Source: DASSWB01 sp035705495
Lineage (GTDB): Bacteria; Bacteroidota; Bacteroidia; Flavobacteriales; Flavobacteriaceae
Length of the DNA stretch: 18,989 nucleotides
Assembly (NCBI GenBank): GCA_035705495.1
Contig: DASSWB010000035.1
Span: 1 to 18,989, forward strand
Direction of reading: 5' to 3'
Shown here: in pieces, positions 1 through 8,041 of the stretch
Layout of the letters: every line of letters starts with the position of its first letter
Position numbering within the stretch: position 1 is the first letter of the stretch
The notes under the pieces: generated by a model
The model's database searches: none
Seen by the model: only the letters and a program-made list of their open reading frames with translations
What the model was told of the DNA's origin: nothing
Translations under genes and position numbers: made by a program

Positions 1-426
1 ATTTTTATATACTTCTTTTTTATATTTTTCAGTTTTAAACCATTGGTATATAAAGCGATTATTTTTGCTTCTGTAAACACTCATAAAAGCACCAAATGCA
101 AATCCTTTGTTTTCTTTTGATATAATAGTGTTTTTGCCGATCAACCTTTTACTTCCATTTCTTACACATATCAAAATATCGTTTTCTATGACAGGGTTGA
201 AATCCTTCGTTTTAACATAAACATTATCATCAAAAATCAGGCGTCCTTCTTTTACATTAGAAGAACGCAAGACTAAGACACCATCATTGTGTATATCTTT
301 TGGGCTGTAAGTCAACCCACTGACAATTACCCCTATTTTTCCAAGCTGAACAATTTCCCATTCCCCCTCAAACCCCGGAAATCTCAAATTGGGGACGTTA
401 AGACTTTTTTTACTTTTTTGTGTCAT
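1..426 (-). CDS. hsdS: Type I restriction enzyme specificity subunit, N-terminal part (cut by window edge)
   Basis: The reverse strand is open from an ATG at 426 to the window edge, giving 142 codons. The product starts MTQKSKKSLNVPNLRFPGFE and continues EWEIVQLGKIG, the usual opening of a type I S subunit (PxLRFPxFxxEW...LG). This region is the first target-recognition domain, which chooses half of the bipartite DNA site methylated and cleaved by the HsdMSR complex. The second domain and the central conserved helix lie outside the window. It follows hsdM on the same strand after a 56-base gap, the normal M-S order. Identity is judged from the N-terminal motif and the neighbouring hsdM. The sequence recognised cannot be read from the gene. 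Confidence 0.85.
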   Translation of the reverse strand, partial: MTQKSKKSLNVPNLRFPGFEGEWEIVQLGKIGVIVSGLTYSPKDIHNDGVLVLRSSNVKEGRLIFDDNVYVKTKDFNPVIENDILICVRNGSKRLIGKNTIISKENKGFAFGAFMSVYRSKNNRFIYQWFKTEKYKKEVYKN

Positions 427-482
427 TGTATAAAATAAATTTCTCTGCTATAAGCATTAAGGATTTTAGAGATTCAAAAAAA

Positions 483-2096
483 TTAAAAACTTAGTCCCAA
501 TTCCTCAAAATACCCAGCTATTTCCTTATCCAATTCCATTCGTTGGGCTTCAAGACTTTTTATTTCCGTCATCACTGCATCGATATCAACAGGTTGTTCT
601 TCTTCAAAAGTATCTACATAACGAGGTATGTTAAGATTAAAGTTGTTTTCTTCAATTTCAGAAAGTGGGGCGACATAACTATATTTATCCTCGCTTTTAC
701 GCGCTCTATAAGTATCAATGATTTTATCAATATTTTCTTGACGCAGTACGTTTTGGGTTTTTATCTTTTCATAATGTTCACTGCCATCAATAAACAAAAC
801 ATCATCTGGATTTTCCCTGCATTTTTTAAATACTAAAATACAAGTAGGGATTCCCGTGCCATAAAAGATATTTGCAGGTAACCCAATTACAGCATCCAAA
901 TAGTTCTTTTCCTTAATCAGATATTCTCTTATATGTCCCTCGGCACCTCCTCTAAACAATACGCCATGAGGCAACACTACCGCCATTTGTCCATTTTCGG
1001 CCAAATGATGCACCATGTGTTGTACAAAGGCATAATCTGCTTTACTTTTAGGTGCTAGTTTCCCGTATTGACTAAACCGGTCATCGCTCATAAAGAGTTG
1101 GTTGGCGCTCCACTTTGCAGAAAATGGCGGATTGGCGACGATGGCTTCAAAACGTTCTTCGATATGCTGTGGGTGTTCCAAGGTGTCTTCTTGCTTAATA
1201 TCGAACTTTCGATAATGCACCCCGTGCAAAATCATATTCATCCGGGCCAGGTTATAGGTGGTACGGTTGAGTTCCTGCCCGTAAAAATTATTTACTTCGT
1301 TTACTTCTTTGGCCACCCGCAACAACAAAGAACCACTCCCGCAAGTAGGGTCGTAAACCGATTTTAGTTTTGTTTTGCCGGTAGTAACCAGTTTGGCCAA
1401 GACGATGCTTATTTCTTGCGGGGTATAAAATTCACCCGCTTTTTTTCCCGCCCCGCTGGCAAATTTTGCGATGAGGTATTCGTATGCATCCCCGAGGACA
1501 TCCAACTCGGTTTGTTCCAATTTAAAATCTATTTTATTGAGATGCCCTAAAACCTTTGCTATAATTTCATTGCGCGCAGAAGGGTTTTTACCCAACTTGG
1601 TAGAGTTTAAGTCCAAATCTTCAAAAAGATTGTCGAAATCTTCCTCGCTATCTGTGCCCATTGTAGAGTTTTGCACATTATTAAGGATGGCTTGCAAATC
1701 TTCCAGGATAAAATTGCTCTTAGTTTGATAATCTTCGTTGGGGTCTGCTGCCATTGCAACTTCTTCCAAGCTTACCTCTTTGTGGTTTCCCCTTTTGGCA
1801 ACCGCACTGAACAATTCAGAGGGTTTCAGAAAATAACCCAACTTTATTAAGGCTTCTTCTTTTATGGCTTCCAAATATGCTTTTCCATTTTCTGTTTTTT
1901 CATCAATTTCCGTATAGGTGATGCCATCGGGCTTTAGAATGGTATTGGCGTATATTTCCATTTTTTCGGCCAAGTATTTGTAGAAAATAAAGCCAAGGAT
2001 ATAATCTCGAAATTCATCGGCATTCATTTTGCCCCTAAGGGTATTCGCAATATTCCAGAGTTGTTGTTCCAGTTGTTTTTTGTGGTCTTCTGACAT
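483..2096 (-). CDS. hsdM: Type I restriction-modification DNA methyltransferase subunit
   Basis: The 537-residue product is an N6-adenine methyltransferase of the type I M subunit family, full length for the family. The N-terminal helical HsdM_N domain spans about residues 8-160 (QLWNIANTLRGKMNADEFRDYIL). GEFYTP is at 221-226, the SAM-binding motif DPTCGSGS at 249-256 and the catalytic NPPF at 322-325. With HsdS it methylates the host site, protecting it from HsdR and serving as scaffold of the restriction complex. The start at 2096 is the first ATG before the conserved N-terminus. hsdS follows on the same strand and is probably co-transcribed. No hsdR is in the window, so it is presumably further left or absent. 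No motif is damaged. Confidence 0.95.
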   Translation of the reverse strand: MSEDHKKQLEQQLWNIANTLRGKMNADEFRDYILGFIFYKYLAEKMEIYANTILKPDGITYTEIDEKTENGKAYLEAIKEEALIKLGYFLKPSELFSAVAKRGNHKEVSLEEVAMAADPNEDYQTKSNFILEDLQAILNNVQNSTMGTDSEEDFDNLFEDLDLNSTKLGKNPSARNEIIAKVLGHLNKIDFKLEQTELDVLGDAYEYLIAKFASGAGKKAGEFYTPQEISIVLAKLVTTGKTKLKSVYDPTCGSGSLLLRVAKEVNEVNNFYGQELNRTTYNLARMNMILHGVHYRKFDIKQEDTLEHPQHIEERFEAIVANPPFSAKWSANQLFMSDDRFSQYGKLAPKSKADYAFVQHMVHHLAENGQMAVVLPHGVLFRGGAEGHIREYLIKEKNYLDAVIGLPANIFYGTGIPTCILVFKKCRENPDDVLFIDGSEHYEKIKTQNVLRQENIDKIIDTYRARKSEDKYSYVAPLSEIEENNFNLNIPRYVDTFEEEQPVDIDAVMTEIKSLEAQRMELDKEIAGYFEELGLSF

Positions 2097-2514
2097 TCTA
2101 TTGGTGCGGTATTTTATTAAATGTTAAAAATATAAATATAACTTGGTTTTACACTATGGTTTTACTGATTTAAAAATTACCCCTTTTTTAGGCTATATTA
2201 CAAGTCGTGAAAATTTCAGTTTTTAAGCAATTCAGCCAGTTCGGTTTGTAGATTTTACATAATGCGCTTGGATGGTTTATGAATGTTTTCCCAAAAATAG
2301 GGGTTTTAGTTGAATGTAACCGTCGCGGTTCGTGTGCCCAACATTCCAAATAGTAGTTTATTAATAATCCATCTAATCCATAAAAAAAACGGTCGTTTTA
2401 TTTGTGTGGCTCCAATTGCCACACAACTAAAACAATCGCTTTTAAAATAAATTTTGAAAACCAAAACTTAAAAAACACCAAAAAAAAAAACAGGACGGCA
2501 GCGTCAAACAAATC
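2097..2514. other. Gene-free spacer with a short hairpin and one GC-rich palindrome
   Basis: I see no convincing coding frame between hsdM and repeat copy A. The spacer holds AACCG-TCG-CGGTT at 2318-2330, a member of the interspersed palindrome family described in the findings. It also holds a perfect 9-bp hairpin (TTGTGTGGC / GCCACACAA, arms 2402-2410 and 2418-2426, 7-nt loop) with no clear T-tract on either strand, and an A-run at about 2481-2490. The promoter of hsdM should lie at its left end, but no confident box was seen. Confidence 0.5.
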
Positions 2515-2670
2515 GCCGCGCACCAACCGCCGCGGTTGTTTTCTTTCTTAAACATAAAATCGCTGATTTGCAGGGATTTGAAGTTGATTGTATTAAGAAT
2601 TAACCGCAAGGGCAACCGCAGAACAACCGCGAGTATAACCGCCGCGCAAACCATAAATGCAACCGCGGCA
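2515..2670 (+). repeat. Long direct repeat, copy A (156 bp)
   Basis: This stretch matches 13380-13535 over 156 bp without gaps, differing at about 11 positions by eye (roughly 93% identity). It contains the palindrome CAACCG-CCG-CGGTTG at 2524-2538 and a cluster of AACCGC half-motifs at about 2613-2670, so it is far more GC-rich than the surrounding DNA. Both copies are in the same orientation and bracket the Shedu/QueC, AraC and HerA units. An open frame crosses both copies, but the differences change amino acids as often as not, so I do not call it a gene. It may be a mobile-element scar or a recombination substrate. Confidence 0.85.
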
Positions 2671-2914
2671 CTACAACCGTCGCGTTGTCTTATTTTTCCT
2701 AATGATTTGGTGGTGAAAATAAAAGTCATTCGTTTTTTAGAAAAACATCTGCATACAAAATAATCGAAAATGTTATTTTAAGAAAATTTTATACCTTTAA
2801 GAAAAATTTTAACATTGCAAGTTTAAGCAGAACTTTCGTTTATCCAGGTTGTAAATAGATATGTGTAATAAAATTACAGATTTTATGAGTTAGTAATTAT
2901 TTAAAAAATCAACA

Positions 2915-4243
2915 ATGCCAAAACCAGCTCAATATGTAAGAAAAGTAAAAAAGGGTGACTCAGTTAATGTCTACTCAAAATCTTTTAATGTTGACGAAAA
3001 AGGACTGCGAAAGGCTCAAAAATATGAAAAGAATTCATCTACAAACAAAGTCAGTGGCGAACGGCTGAATTGTAAAATTGATAAGAATAATAAATCAATA
3101 CTTGTTTATACTCCCACTAATTTCCCTTTACCTCATTTTAAAATTATTGGAACAACATCTTTATCAAGGGTTAAGGGAACTTATTCAAACACAGGTGCAT
3201 TCTACAAAGGCTTTGGTGATATCATTCAAGAAATAGCTGAAAGTATTTCTAATCTCAAAGAATTGAACATTGACTACACAAAAGATTCTGAAACAACCAT
3301 AAGAAAATATCGAGATAGTCGCTTTTTAACTATAAGCGAGAAGGACTACAACTATATGCACGGTCTTTTTCAGACAGAAAAAAAGCTAAGTTCCGATAAT
3401 TCTAAAGTTGAAATAATAAAATATCTACAGCAAAAAGTTCCCGACATTGAAATTGAGCAAAAGAAAAGTAGAGAAATTGTTTCTAGAGACTTCAAGAACC
3501 TAATCTTCAAACAGGTATTAAATGACCTAACTGATAAAGAAGTAAAAAATCTTTTGTTTCAACTTTATGACCAATATTATGAAGTAATTGAATCAAAAGT
3601 TGAGTTATTTAAAGAAACAGATACTTATAAGCTAGATTATATCATTAGCGAATACGAAAGGTATTTTAAGGAATTCTCAAGTGATGAGTCTATGTGGCAA
3701 CAGTTCTTTGAAGAAAACTTTAGCATCATTAATCCAAGTTATAAATATGTAATTAGAGAAGTTGATACAATATTTAATGCCCTTGACATTGAAGCTGACA
3801 AAAGACCAGTAGACTTCATTGTGGTTGACATATATAACAATGTTGAATTAATTGAATTAAAGACCCCAAGCTCTCCAATAATATCATCAAAAAAGGATAG
3901 AAACAATTACTATTTGGTTCACAACTGCACAAAAGCTTGTACGCAATTAGAGAAATATTTATTGTGCTTTGAACGAAATCACTCTGAGGTTGAAAAGCTT
4001 GTTAAAAGAAAAATTTTCGAGAAATATGGAATAAGACAAAAAGATATAAATCTTCTCACTACAAAACCAAAGGCTAAATTGATTATTGGGAAATTAGATC
4101 CAATAACAAAAAAGAAATCGAGACATCAAGACTTTCAATTACAGCGACATAGTTTTAAAAATATTGAACTTATAACATATGATGAAATTTTGAAAAGTTT
4201 GAAGGAGATTAAACGTGAATTGGACACAAGAAAAAAGAAATAA
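2915..4243 (+). CDS. Shedu (SduA)-like anti-phage nuclease, DUF4263 type
   Basis: The 442-residue protein has a C-terminal PD-(D/E)XK nuclease domain of the Shedu/DUF4263 kind at about 255-430. W261 and E266 lie in the helix WQQFFEEN, D300 in RPVDF, E314 and K316 in ELIELK, and Q344 in the following helix (QLEKYLL). Shedu proteins defend against phages by nicking or cutting DNA. Their N-terminal parts are variable and sense infection; here residues 1-250 are unrecognised. The ATG at 2915 follows a long AT-rich leader. The stop is only 22 bases before the small Gly-rich gene, so the nuclease may be the first gene of one four-gene operon. It could also be a stand-alone Shedu system next to a separate operon. 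Confidence 0.8.
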   Translation: MPKPAQYVRKVKKGDSVNVYSKSFNVDEKGLRKAQKYEKNSSTNKVSGERLNCKIDKNNKSILVYTPTNFPLPHFKIIGTTSLSRVKGTYSNTGAFYKGFGDIIQEIAESISNLKELNIDYTKDSETTIRKYRDSRFLTISEKDYNYMHGLFQTEKKLSSDNSKVEIIKYLQQKVPDIEIEQKKSREIVSRDFKNLIFKQVLNDLTDKEVKNLLFQLYDQYYEVIESKVELFKETDTYKLDYIISEYERYFKEFSSDESMWQQFFEENFSIINPSYKYVIREVDTIFNALDIEADKRPVDFIVVDIYNNVELIELKTPSSPIISSKKDRNNYYLVHNCTKACTQLEKYLLCFERNHSEVEKLVKRKIFEKYGIRQKDINLLTTKPKAKLIIGKLDPITKKKSRHQDFQLQRHSFKNIELITYDEILKSLKEIKRELDTRKKK

Positions 4244-4265
4244 AAACAACTAAAAATATAAATAT

Positions 4266-4583
4266 ATGGGTGGATCTGGAGGAGGTGGTTATATACCACC
4301 ACAACGAAATGAATTTGATTGTGAAACAAGCAGTATAGTAACTAATGTTTCATCAATAAATTTAACAGTTTTAGCGAAACATACTGTTGGAACTGTTTTG
4401 GAAGTAGTGATAGGTAAAAATGGTGAAGTTCTTTTGGAAGACGGTGATGGTGAAATACTAGGAGCAATATTACACATTAATACTCCAGATATAATTGATT
4501 GTATGGAAAACGGAGCAGAATACCAAGCCGAAATTCAAAGAATAAACACACCAACTTGTACGGTTAAAATTGCAAGCATATAA
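4266..4583 (+). CDS. Small protein with Gly-rich N-terminus, probable acceptor of the QueC-like enzyme
   Basis: The 105-residue product begins MGGSGGGGYIPPQRN, so removal of Met would expose a flexible Gly-Gly-Ser-Gly tail. The rest (about 30-105) is predicted to be a small beta-rich domain (VGTVLEVVIGKNGEV, then YQAEIQRINTPTCTVKI at the end). No catalytic motif, signal peptide or membrane segment is visible. It is followed after 2 bases by the PfkB-NDT gene and then by queC, indicating translational coupling. I recall small proteins with a GGGGFIPP-like start next to QueC homologues, and QatB of the Qat defence system also starts with a Gly/Ser-rich tail beside a QueC-like partner. By inference the N-terminal glycine is modified by the QueC-like enzyme. 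No function is proven. Confidence 0.7.
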   Translation: MGGSGGGGYIPPQRNEFDCETSSIVTNVSSINLTVLAKHTVGTVLEVVIGKNGEVLLEDGDGEILGAILHINTPDIIDCMENGAEYQAEIQRINTPTCTVKIASI

Positions 4584-4585
4584 TT

Positions 4586-5776
4586 ATGATAAATGTAATT
4601 GGAGGTACATATCGGGAAATTAATTTTGATGATGTCTCAATGGAGGTTTTTGGTTCAGGTTTTAGAGGTGCTAAATTTCTGCTTGAAAATAAAAGTTCAG
4701 TAAATTTTGTAACGAACGGTAATACTGAAGTAGTAAAATTTCTTAAGGAAAATCAAAAGGTTTATCCAAATTTAAAATTCGATTGCCATCCCTACGATGA
4801 ACTAATAACATTTCAATATAGTTTCGCATTAGATGAACCTTCAATTTTCCCGAGCCTTCTAAATATAAAGAAAAGGAAAAATTGGAAATTTGTAGGTGAT
4901 GATTTAATTGCATTTGGAATGCTCGAATTCGAGTACGAAATTGAATGCAAAAGAGTCGTTTACGATCCTCAAACCTCAATAAAACCTAAAAGATTTAGTG
5001 AGTTAGGTAAAGCGCAAGAATTAGTATATATAATAAACCGCAATGAAGCTCATTCTATATCATCAAGCCAAGACATAGAAGACATCAAAGAATACTTTTT
5101 TGAAGTAGAAAATGTTAAAGCATTTATCATTAAAAATGGTCCATATGGCGCAACACTATATACCAAGTCTGATAAACACATTATACCTTGCTATATAACT
5201 GATAATGTATATAAAATAGGTTCTGGAGATATATTTACTGCAAGTTTTGGATATTATTGGATGTGTAAAAATCTCTCCTTGGAAGAATCTGCATTATTGG
5301 CATCAAAATCTACAGCCGTCTATTGCGATAAAAAAGCATATATCGATTGTACAAATAATTTTAAATTTGAATACCAAGAGTTTAAAGGAAAAAATCTTTA
5401 TGAAAAACAAGTCTATTTAGCGTCTCCATTTTTTGCGTTGTCTGAATTAATTTTAGTTGATAAAATTCGCGACGTCTTACTCTCGTTTGGAGTGAAAATT
5501 TTTTCACCTTTTCACGATATTGGATTAGGTGAAGCAATAACAATTGCAAAAAAAGATATTGAGGGTATTAAAAGTTCTGACGTAATTTTCGTCATTTTAG
5601 ACAATTTAGATTCTGGAACACTTATAGAATCAGGTTTTTCCATGGCTAATGGTAAAACAATAATAGGATACCACCGAACTTGTGATGAAAAAAAGCTATT
5701 AATGTTGAAGCCAGGTAATTTTACAACATATAGTAATTTAACGACAGCGTTATATCAAACTATTTGGAGTTTATGA
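4586..5776 (+). CDS. PfkB-family kinase fused to nucleoside 2-deoxyribosyltransferase
   Basis: The 396-residue protein has two domains. Residues 1-260 resemble PfkB/ribokinase sugar or nucleoside kinases: an NRNE motif (NxxE, 151-154) and the anion-hole/catalytic signature IGSGDIFTASF at 211-221 with base Asp215. The domain is short and its N-terminal half is divergent, lacking an obvious lid. Residues 275-396 are a nucleoside 2-deoxyribosyltransferase (NDT): VYLASPFF at 276-283, D324, and SGTLIESGFSMANGK with catalytic Glu348. NDT enzymes cleave or exchange nucleobases on deoxyribosides. The gene lies 2 bases after the Gly-rich gene and its TGA overlaps the queC ATG. I infer that it prepares, salvages or removes a base or nucleotide used by the QueC-like enzyme, or is an NAD/nucleotide-processing effector. 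Domain calls are firm; the role is not. Confidence 0.8.
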   Translation: MINVIGGTYREINFDDVSMEVFGSGFRGAKFLLENKSSVNFVTNGNTEVVKFLKENQKVYPNLKFDCHPYDELITFQYSFALDEPSIFPSLLNIKKRKNWKFVGDDLIAFGMLEFEYEIECKRVVYDPQTSIKPKRFSELGKAQELVYIINRNEAHSISSSQDIEDIKEYFFEVENVKAFIIKNGPYGATLYTKSDKHIIPCYITDNVYKIGSGDIFTASFGYYWMCKNLSLEESALLASKSTAVYCDKKAYIDCTNNFKFEYQEFKGKNLYEKQVYLASPFFALSELILVDKIRDVLLSFGVKIFSPFHDIGLGEAITIAKKDIEGIKSSDVIFVILDNLDSGTLIESGFSMANGKTIIGYHRTCDEKKLLMLKPGNFTTYSNLTTALYQTIWSL

Positions 5777-6363
5777 AAAAAGCAGTTTTACTATCTGGTG
5801 GTGTTGATTCAATTTGTTTAACATATGGCATTAGACCAGAAATAGCTTATACTATCGATTATGGTCAAACTGTAGCAGCGCGAGAAATATACGTGTCAAA
5901 TTATATTTGTGATAAATTGAACATTAGACATAAGATAATAAAAGCTGACTGCAAACATTTAGGCTCTGGTTCATTAGCGAATTCAAGTAGTGAAAATATT
6001 TCTCCATCTAATGAATGGTGGCCATTTCGTAATCAACTCTTGATAACTCTTGCATCAATGCAGTCAGTTAAAGATAATATTAAAGAAATATATTTGGCAT
6101 CCGTCAAATCAGATGATTTTCATAAGGATGGCACCAAAAACTTCTATGAGCTAATTAATAATTTATTGTTATATCAAGAAGGAGAAATTAAGGTGATTTG
6201 TCCAACTCTAGAATATTATAGCCACGAATTAGTAGAACATTATAATGTTCCCAAAGAACTAATTACAATGGCTCATTCTTGTCATATTTCTAATTTAGCG
6301 TGTGGAAAATGTTCTGGATGTATTAAACAGTTAAAGGTGAGATACGAATTAAACATCGAATAA
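5773..6363 (+). CDS. QueC-like (7-cyano-7-deazaguanine synthase-family) enzyme
   Basis: The start chosen is ATG 5773, which overlaps the previous stop as ATGA and has GGAG about 5 bases upstream; this gives 196 residues. The PP-loop ATP motif SGGVDS is at 8-13, DYGQ at 29-32, an RN motif in WWPFRNQLL at 83-90, and a zinc site C170, C177, C180, C183. Canonical QueC makes preQ0 from CDG and ammonia and is about 220-235 residues, with PGRN where this protein has PFRN. No queD, queE or folE is nearby, so it is unlikely to serve queuosine synthesis alone. QueC-like proteins occur in defence systems (Qat, type IV CBASS), where from memory the CBASS one conjugates a deazaguanine to a protein N-terminal glycine. 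Here the upstream Gly-rich protein is the obvious candidate partner. Confidence 0.85.
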   Translation: MKKAVLLSGGVDSICLTYGIRPEIAYTIDYGQTVAAREIYVSNYICDKLNIRHKIIKADCKHLGSGSLANSSSENISPSNEWWPFRNQLLITLASMQSVKDNIKEIYLASVKSDDFHKDGTKNFYELINNLLLYQEGEIKVICPTLEYYSHELVEHYNVPKELITMAHSCHISNLACGKCSGCIKQLKVRYELNIE

Positions 6364-6372
6364 AAACTTTTG

Positions 6373-6500
6373 CTAACAATGGCTATAAGTAATTGCTTGT
6401 TTTCGTCTACTTCTGAAAATCCGCGAGGATTTTTAGTTTAGTGTGTACTTACTAAGTTTAACGCTAAACCACGCAAATACTCATAGCCGAGACGTTCTCT
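6373..6500 (+). repeat. attC-like imperfect palindrome after the QueC operon (site 1)
   Basis: It starts 10 bases after the queC stop. The outer arms GGCTATAAGTAATTGC (6381-6396) and GCAAATACTCATAGCC (6473-6488) pair at 14 of 16 positions. They are bordered by TAACAA on the left and GACGTT on the right, the layout of an integron attC site (AAC ... GTT). Inner hairpins are AAAATCC-GCGA-GGATTTT at about 6415-6432 and GTTTAGTG / CGCTAAAC. The core sequences do not fully fit the classical R'/R'' consensus, so this is called attC-like only. I recall very similar intergenic palindromes from other Bacteroidota genomes. Confidence 0.6.
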
Positions 6501-6548
6501 GCAAGCTTAAACAACGATACGGCTTCGATTGAAAAGACCAGCCGCACA

Positions 6549-6610
6549 AACAGCACATTTGGTTTTTGCCCACGCAAAAGCCAACGACTGAAAAAACCAA
6601 AAGAGCTGTT
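6549..6610. repeat. Second inverted repeat upstream of the AraC gene
   Basis: The arms AACAGCACATTTGGTTTTT (6549-6567) and its near complement at 6592-6610 pair at 17 of 19 positions around a 24-base loop. The same spacer type (GCCAACGC, CCAACGACTG) recurs beside the hairpin at 9392-9459, so this AraC-DoxX-permease unit is bracketed by related structures. There is no coding frame of note between 6364 and 6642. Confidence 0.55.
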
Positions 6611-6642
6611 TTTTGCCAACGCGCGAAAGGAAAATACAATAA

Positions 6643-7461
6643 ATGAAAACGGAACTCGAAATAAAAGACAAAACCAGACAGACCGAAGGACTAAAAATTG
6701 CGCCGTTCAGACAACACATTAGAAGGACATCCCCACACAAACACAACAACTATTTTGAAATAATTTATCTGACCAAAGGAAACGGTTGGCACACCATTGA
6801 CACAAAGGAATATAGAATAAAACCGCCTGTAATCTTCATTATCCGAAAAGAGCAGGTTCATTTTTGGGACATCAAAACAGAACCCGAAGGTTTTGTATTC
6901 ATCATCAAAAAATCTTATATCGACAATAGCTTAGATAAGGACATTAAACGACTAATTTCAGAATTGAGTGAACAAACTTGCCTTTTCCCAGAAAACAATA
7001 CTGCAATTGACATTTTCAATCTTTTACTAGAAGAATATCAAGAAAAGAAAACCTCAAATCGGTTGATAATAGACGGCCTATTAAAAGCACTTTTGGCAAA
7101 ACTTCTTGAATCGGCTACACCTAATTTTCAAAAAAACGGGAACAACACTATTTTTCAAAAATTCATTGACCTTTTGAGCAAAGGAAGCGAACTAAAAAAT
7201 AAGGTAAATTATTATGCCAAATTATTAAACACTACTCCGCAAAACCTAAATGCGATTTGTAGAAAAGAAACAAAACAATCGGTAACCGAAATACTTTCAG
7301 AACACATCATAAATGAAGCAAAAAGACTTTTACTCTACACGGATTTTACGGTAGCCGAAATTTCATCCACACTCCATTTTAAGGACAATTCCCATTTTTC
7401 CAAATATTTTAAACGACACGTAGAAAAAACCCCAATAGAATTTCGTAATGAATATCATTAA
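6643..7461 (+). CDS. AraC-family transcriptional regulator
   Basis: The 272-residue protein has an N-terminal cupin-type sensor domain (about 25-110, with PHKHNNYFEIIYL at 31-43 and a metal- or ligand-type His pattern). Its C-terminal AraC DNA-binding domain carries two helix-turn-helix units at about 185-213 and 236-268; the second shows the family signature (TVAEISSTLHFKDNSHFSKY...FK...TPIEFR). Such proteins bind a small effector and activate or repress neighbouring genes. It is transcribed in the same direction as the DoxX-like and permease genes after a 108-base gap with a tandem repeat, so it may control them. The ligand is unknown. ATG 6643 follows a GGAAAATAC stretch and precedes the first conserved residues. 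Confidence 0.9.
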   Translation: MKTELEIKDKTRQTEGLKIAPFRQHIRRTSPHKHNNYFEIIYLTKGNGWHTIDTKEYRIKPPVIFIIRKEQVHFWDIKTEPEGFVFIIKKSYIDNSLDKDIKRLISELSEQTCLFPENNTAIDIFNLLLEEYQEKKTSNRLIIDGLLKALLAKLLESATPNFQKNGNNTIFQKFIDLLSKGSELKNKVNYYAKLLNTTPQNLNAICRKETKQSVTEILSEHIINEAKRLLLYTDFTVAEISSTLHFKDNSHFSKYFKRHVEKTPIEFRNEYH

Positions 7462-7493
7462 ATACCGCACTATTTTAAATACCGCACTATTTT
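7460..7493 (+). repeat. Perfect 17-bp tandem duplication at the end of the AraC gene
   Basis: The unit AAATACCGCACTATTTT occurs twice head to tail (7460-7476, 7477-7493), beginning at the stop codon of the AraC-type gene and lying upstream of the DoxX-like gene. It may be a paired operator for the adjacent regulator or a recent replication slippage. Confidence 0.6.
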
Positions 7494-7569
7494 CGAATAG
7501 ACCATTATTTCAATATTTTGTTGCATAATTTTACATTTTTGAGAAAATAAAGCACAAAGTAAATGAACT

Positions 7570-8034
7570 ATGTTTGAAAAAATCCTACATACAGACCATT
7601 CGAAAACCACAATCATCATTCGCCTGATGATAGGTATCGTTTTCCTTTCGGAAGGCATTCAAAAATTTTTATATCCGACTATTCGGGGCGGAGGACGATT
7701 TGAAAAAATGGGGTTCCCAAACCCCGAATTCTTTGGAAATTTTGTTGGTGCTTTTGAAATAGTGTGCGGTGCGTTGCTCTTATTGGGTTTTTTGACGCGC
7801 TGTGCGGCTCTAGCAATGCTCATCAATATGACCGTGGCCATTGTTGTCACCAAAATTCCTATTCTTTTTGGTGAAAGTTTCGGTCCATTTGTACTTCGAG
7901 AACTTAATTCATATGGATTCTGGTCAATGATGCACGAAATACGCACCGATTTTGCAATGTGGCTAGGCACTTTGTTCCTGCTCATTAGGGGTGGAGGCCA
8001 ATGGTCGATAGACAGGAAAATCTCCAAAAAATAA
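7570..8034 (+). CDS. DoxX-family membrane protein
   Basis: The 154-residue protein has about four membrane segments: about 15-33 (IIIRLMIGIVFLSEGIQKF), 57-78, 80-96 and 127-140. The SEGIQKF stretch at the end of helix 1 and GxxEIxxGxLLLxG in helix 2 (FVGAFEIVCGALLLLGF) are typical of the DoxX/DoxD-like family. The family is linked to membrane redox or stress functions, but the substrate is generally unknown. It is followed after a few bases by the permease gene, indicating one transcript. ATG 7570 follows an AAAGTAAATGAACT leader without a strong Shine-Dalgarno, which is normal in Bacteroidota. Confidence 0.8.
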   Translation: MFEKILHTDHSKTTIIIRLMIGIVFLSEGIQKFLYPTIRGGGRFEKMGFPNPEFFGNFVGAFEIVCGALLLLGFLTRCAALAMLINMTVAIVVTKIPILFGESFGPFVLRELNSYGFWSMMHEIRTDFAMWLGTLFLLIRGGGQWSIDRKISKK

Positions 8035-8041
8035 TTTGCGG

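Noticed and set aside
2402..2426. Terminator at the perfect 9-bp hairpin
   Set aside because: No T-tract follows on either strand and no gene ends nearby, so it is kept only as a hairpin.
2442..2763. Open frames on both strands across repeat copy A
   Set aside because: They lie in low-complexity and repeat DNA, one starts at TTG, and differences from copy B alter residues freely. They look like frames opened by the repeat rather than genes.
5773..6363. Ordinary queuosine-pathway queC
   Set aside because: It is short, has PFRN instead of PGRN, lacks queD/queE/folE neighbours and sits in a defence-type operon; a specialised QueC-like role fits better.
7659..8027. Minus-strand frame opposite the DoxX-like gene
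   Set aside because: Shadow of the coding strand, with no motif or plausible start context.
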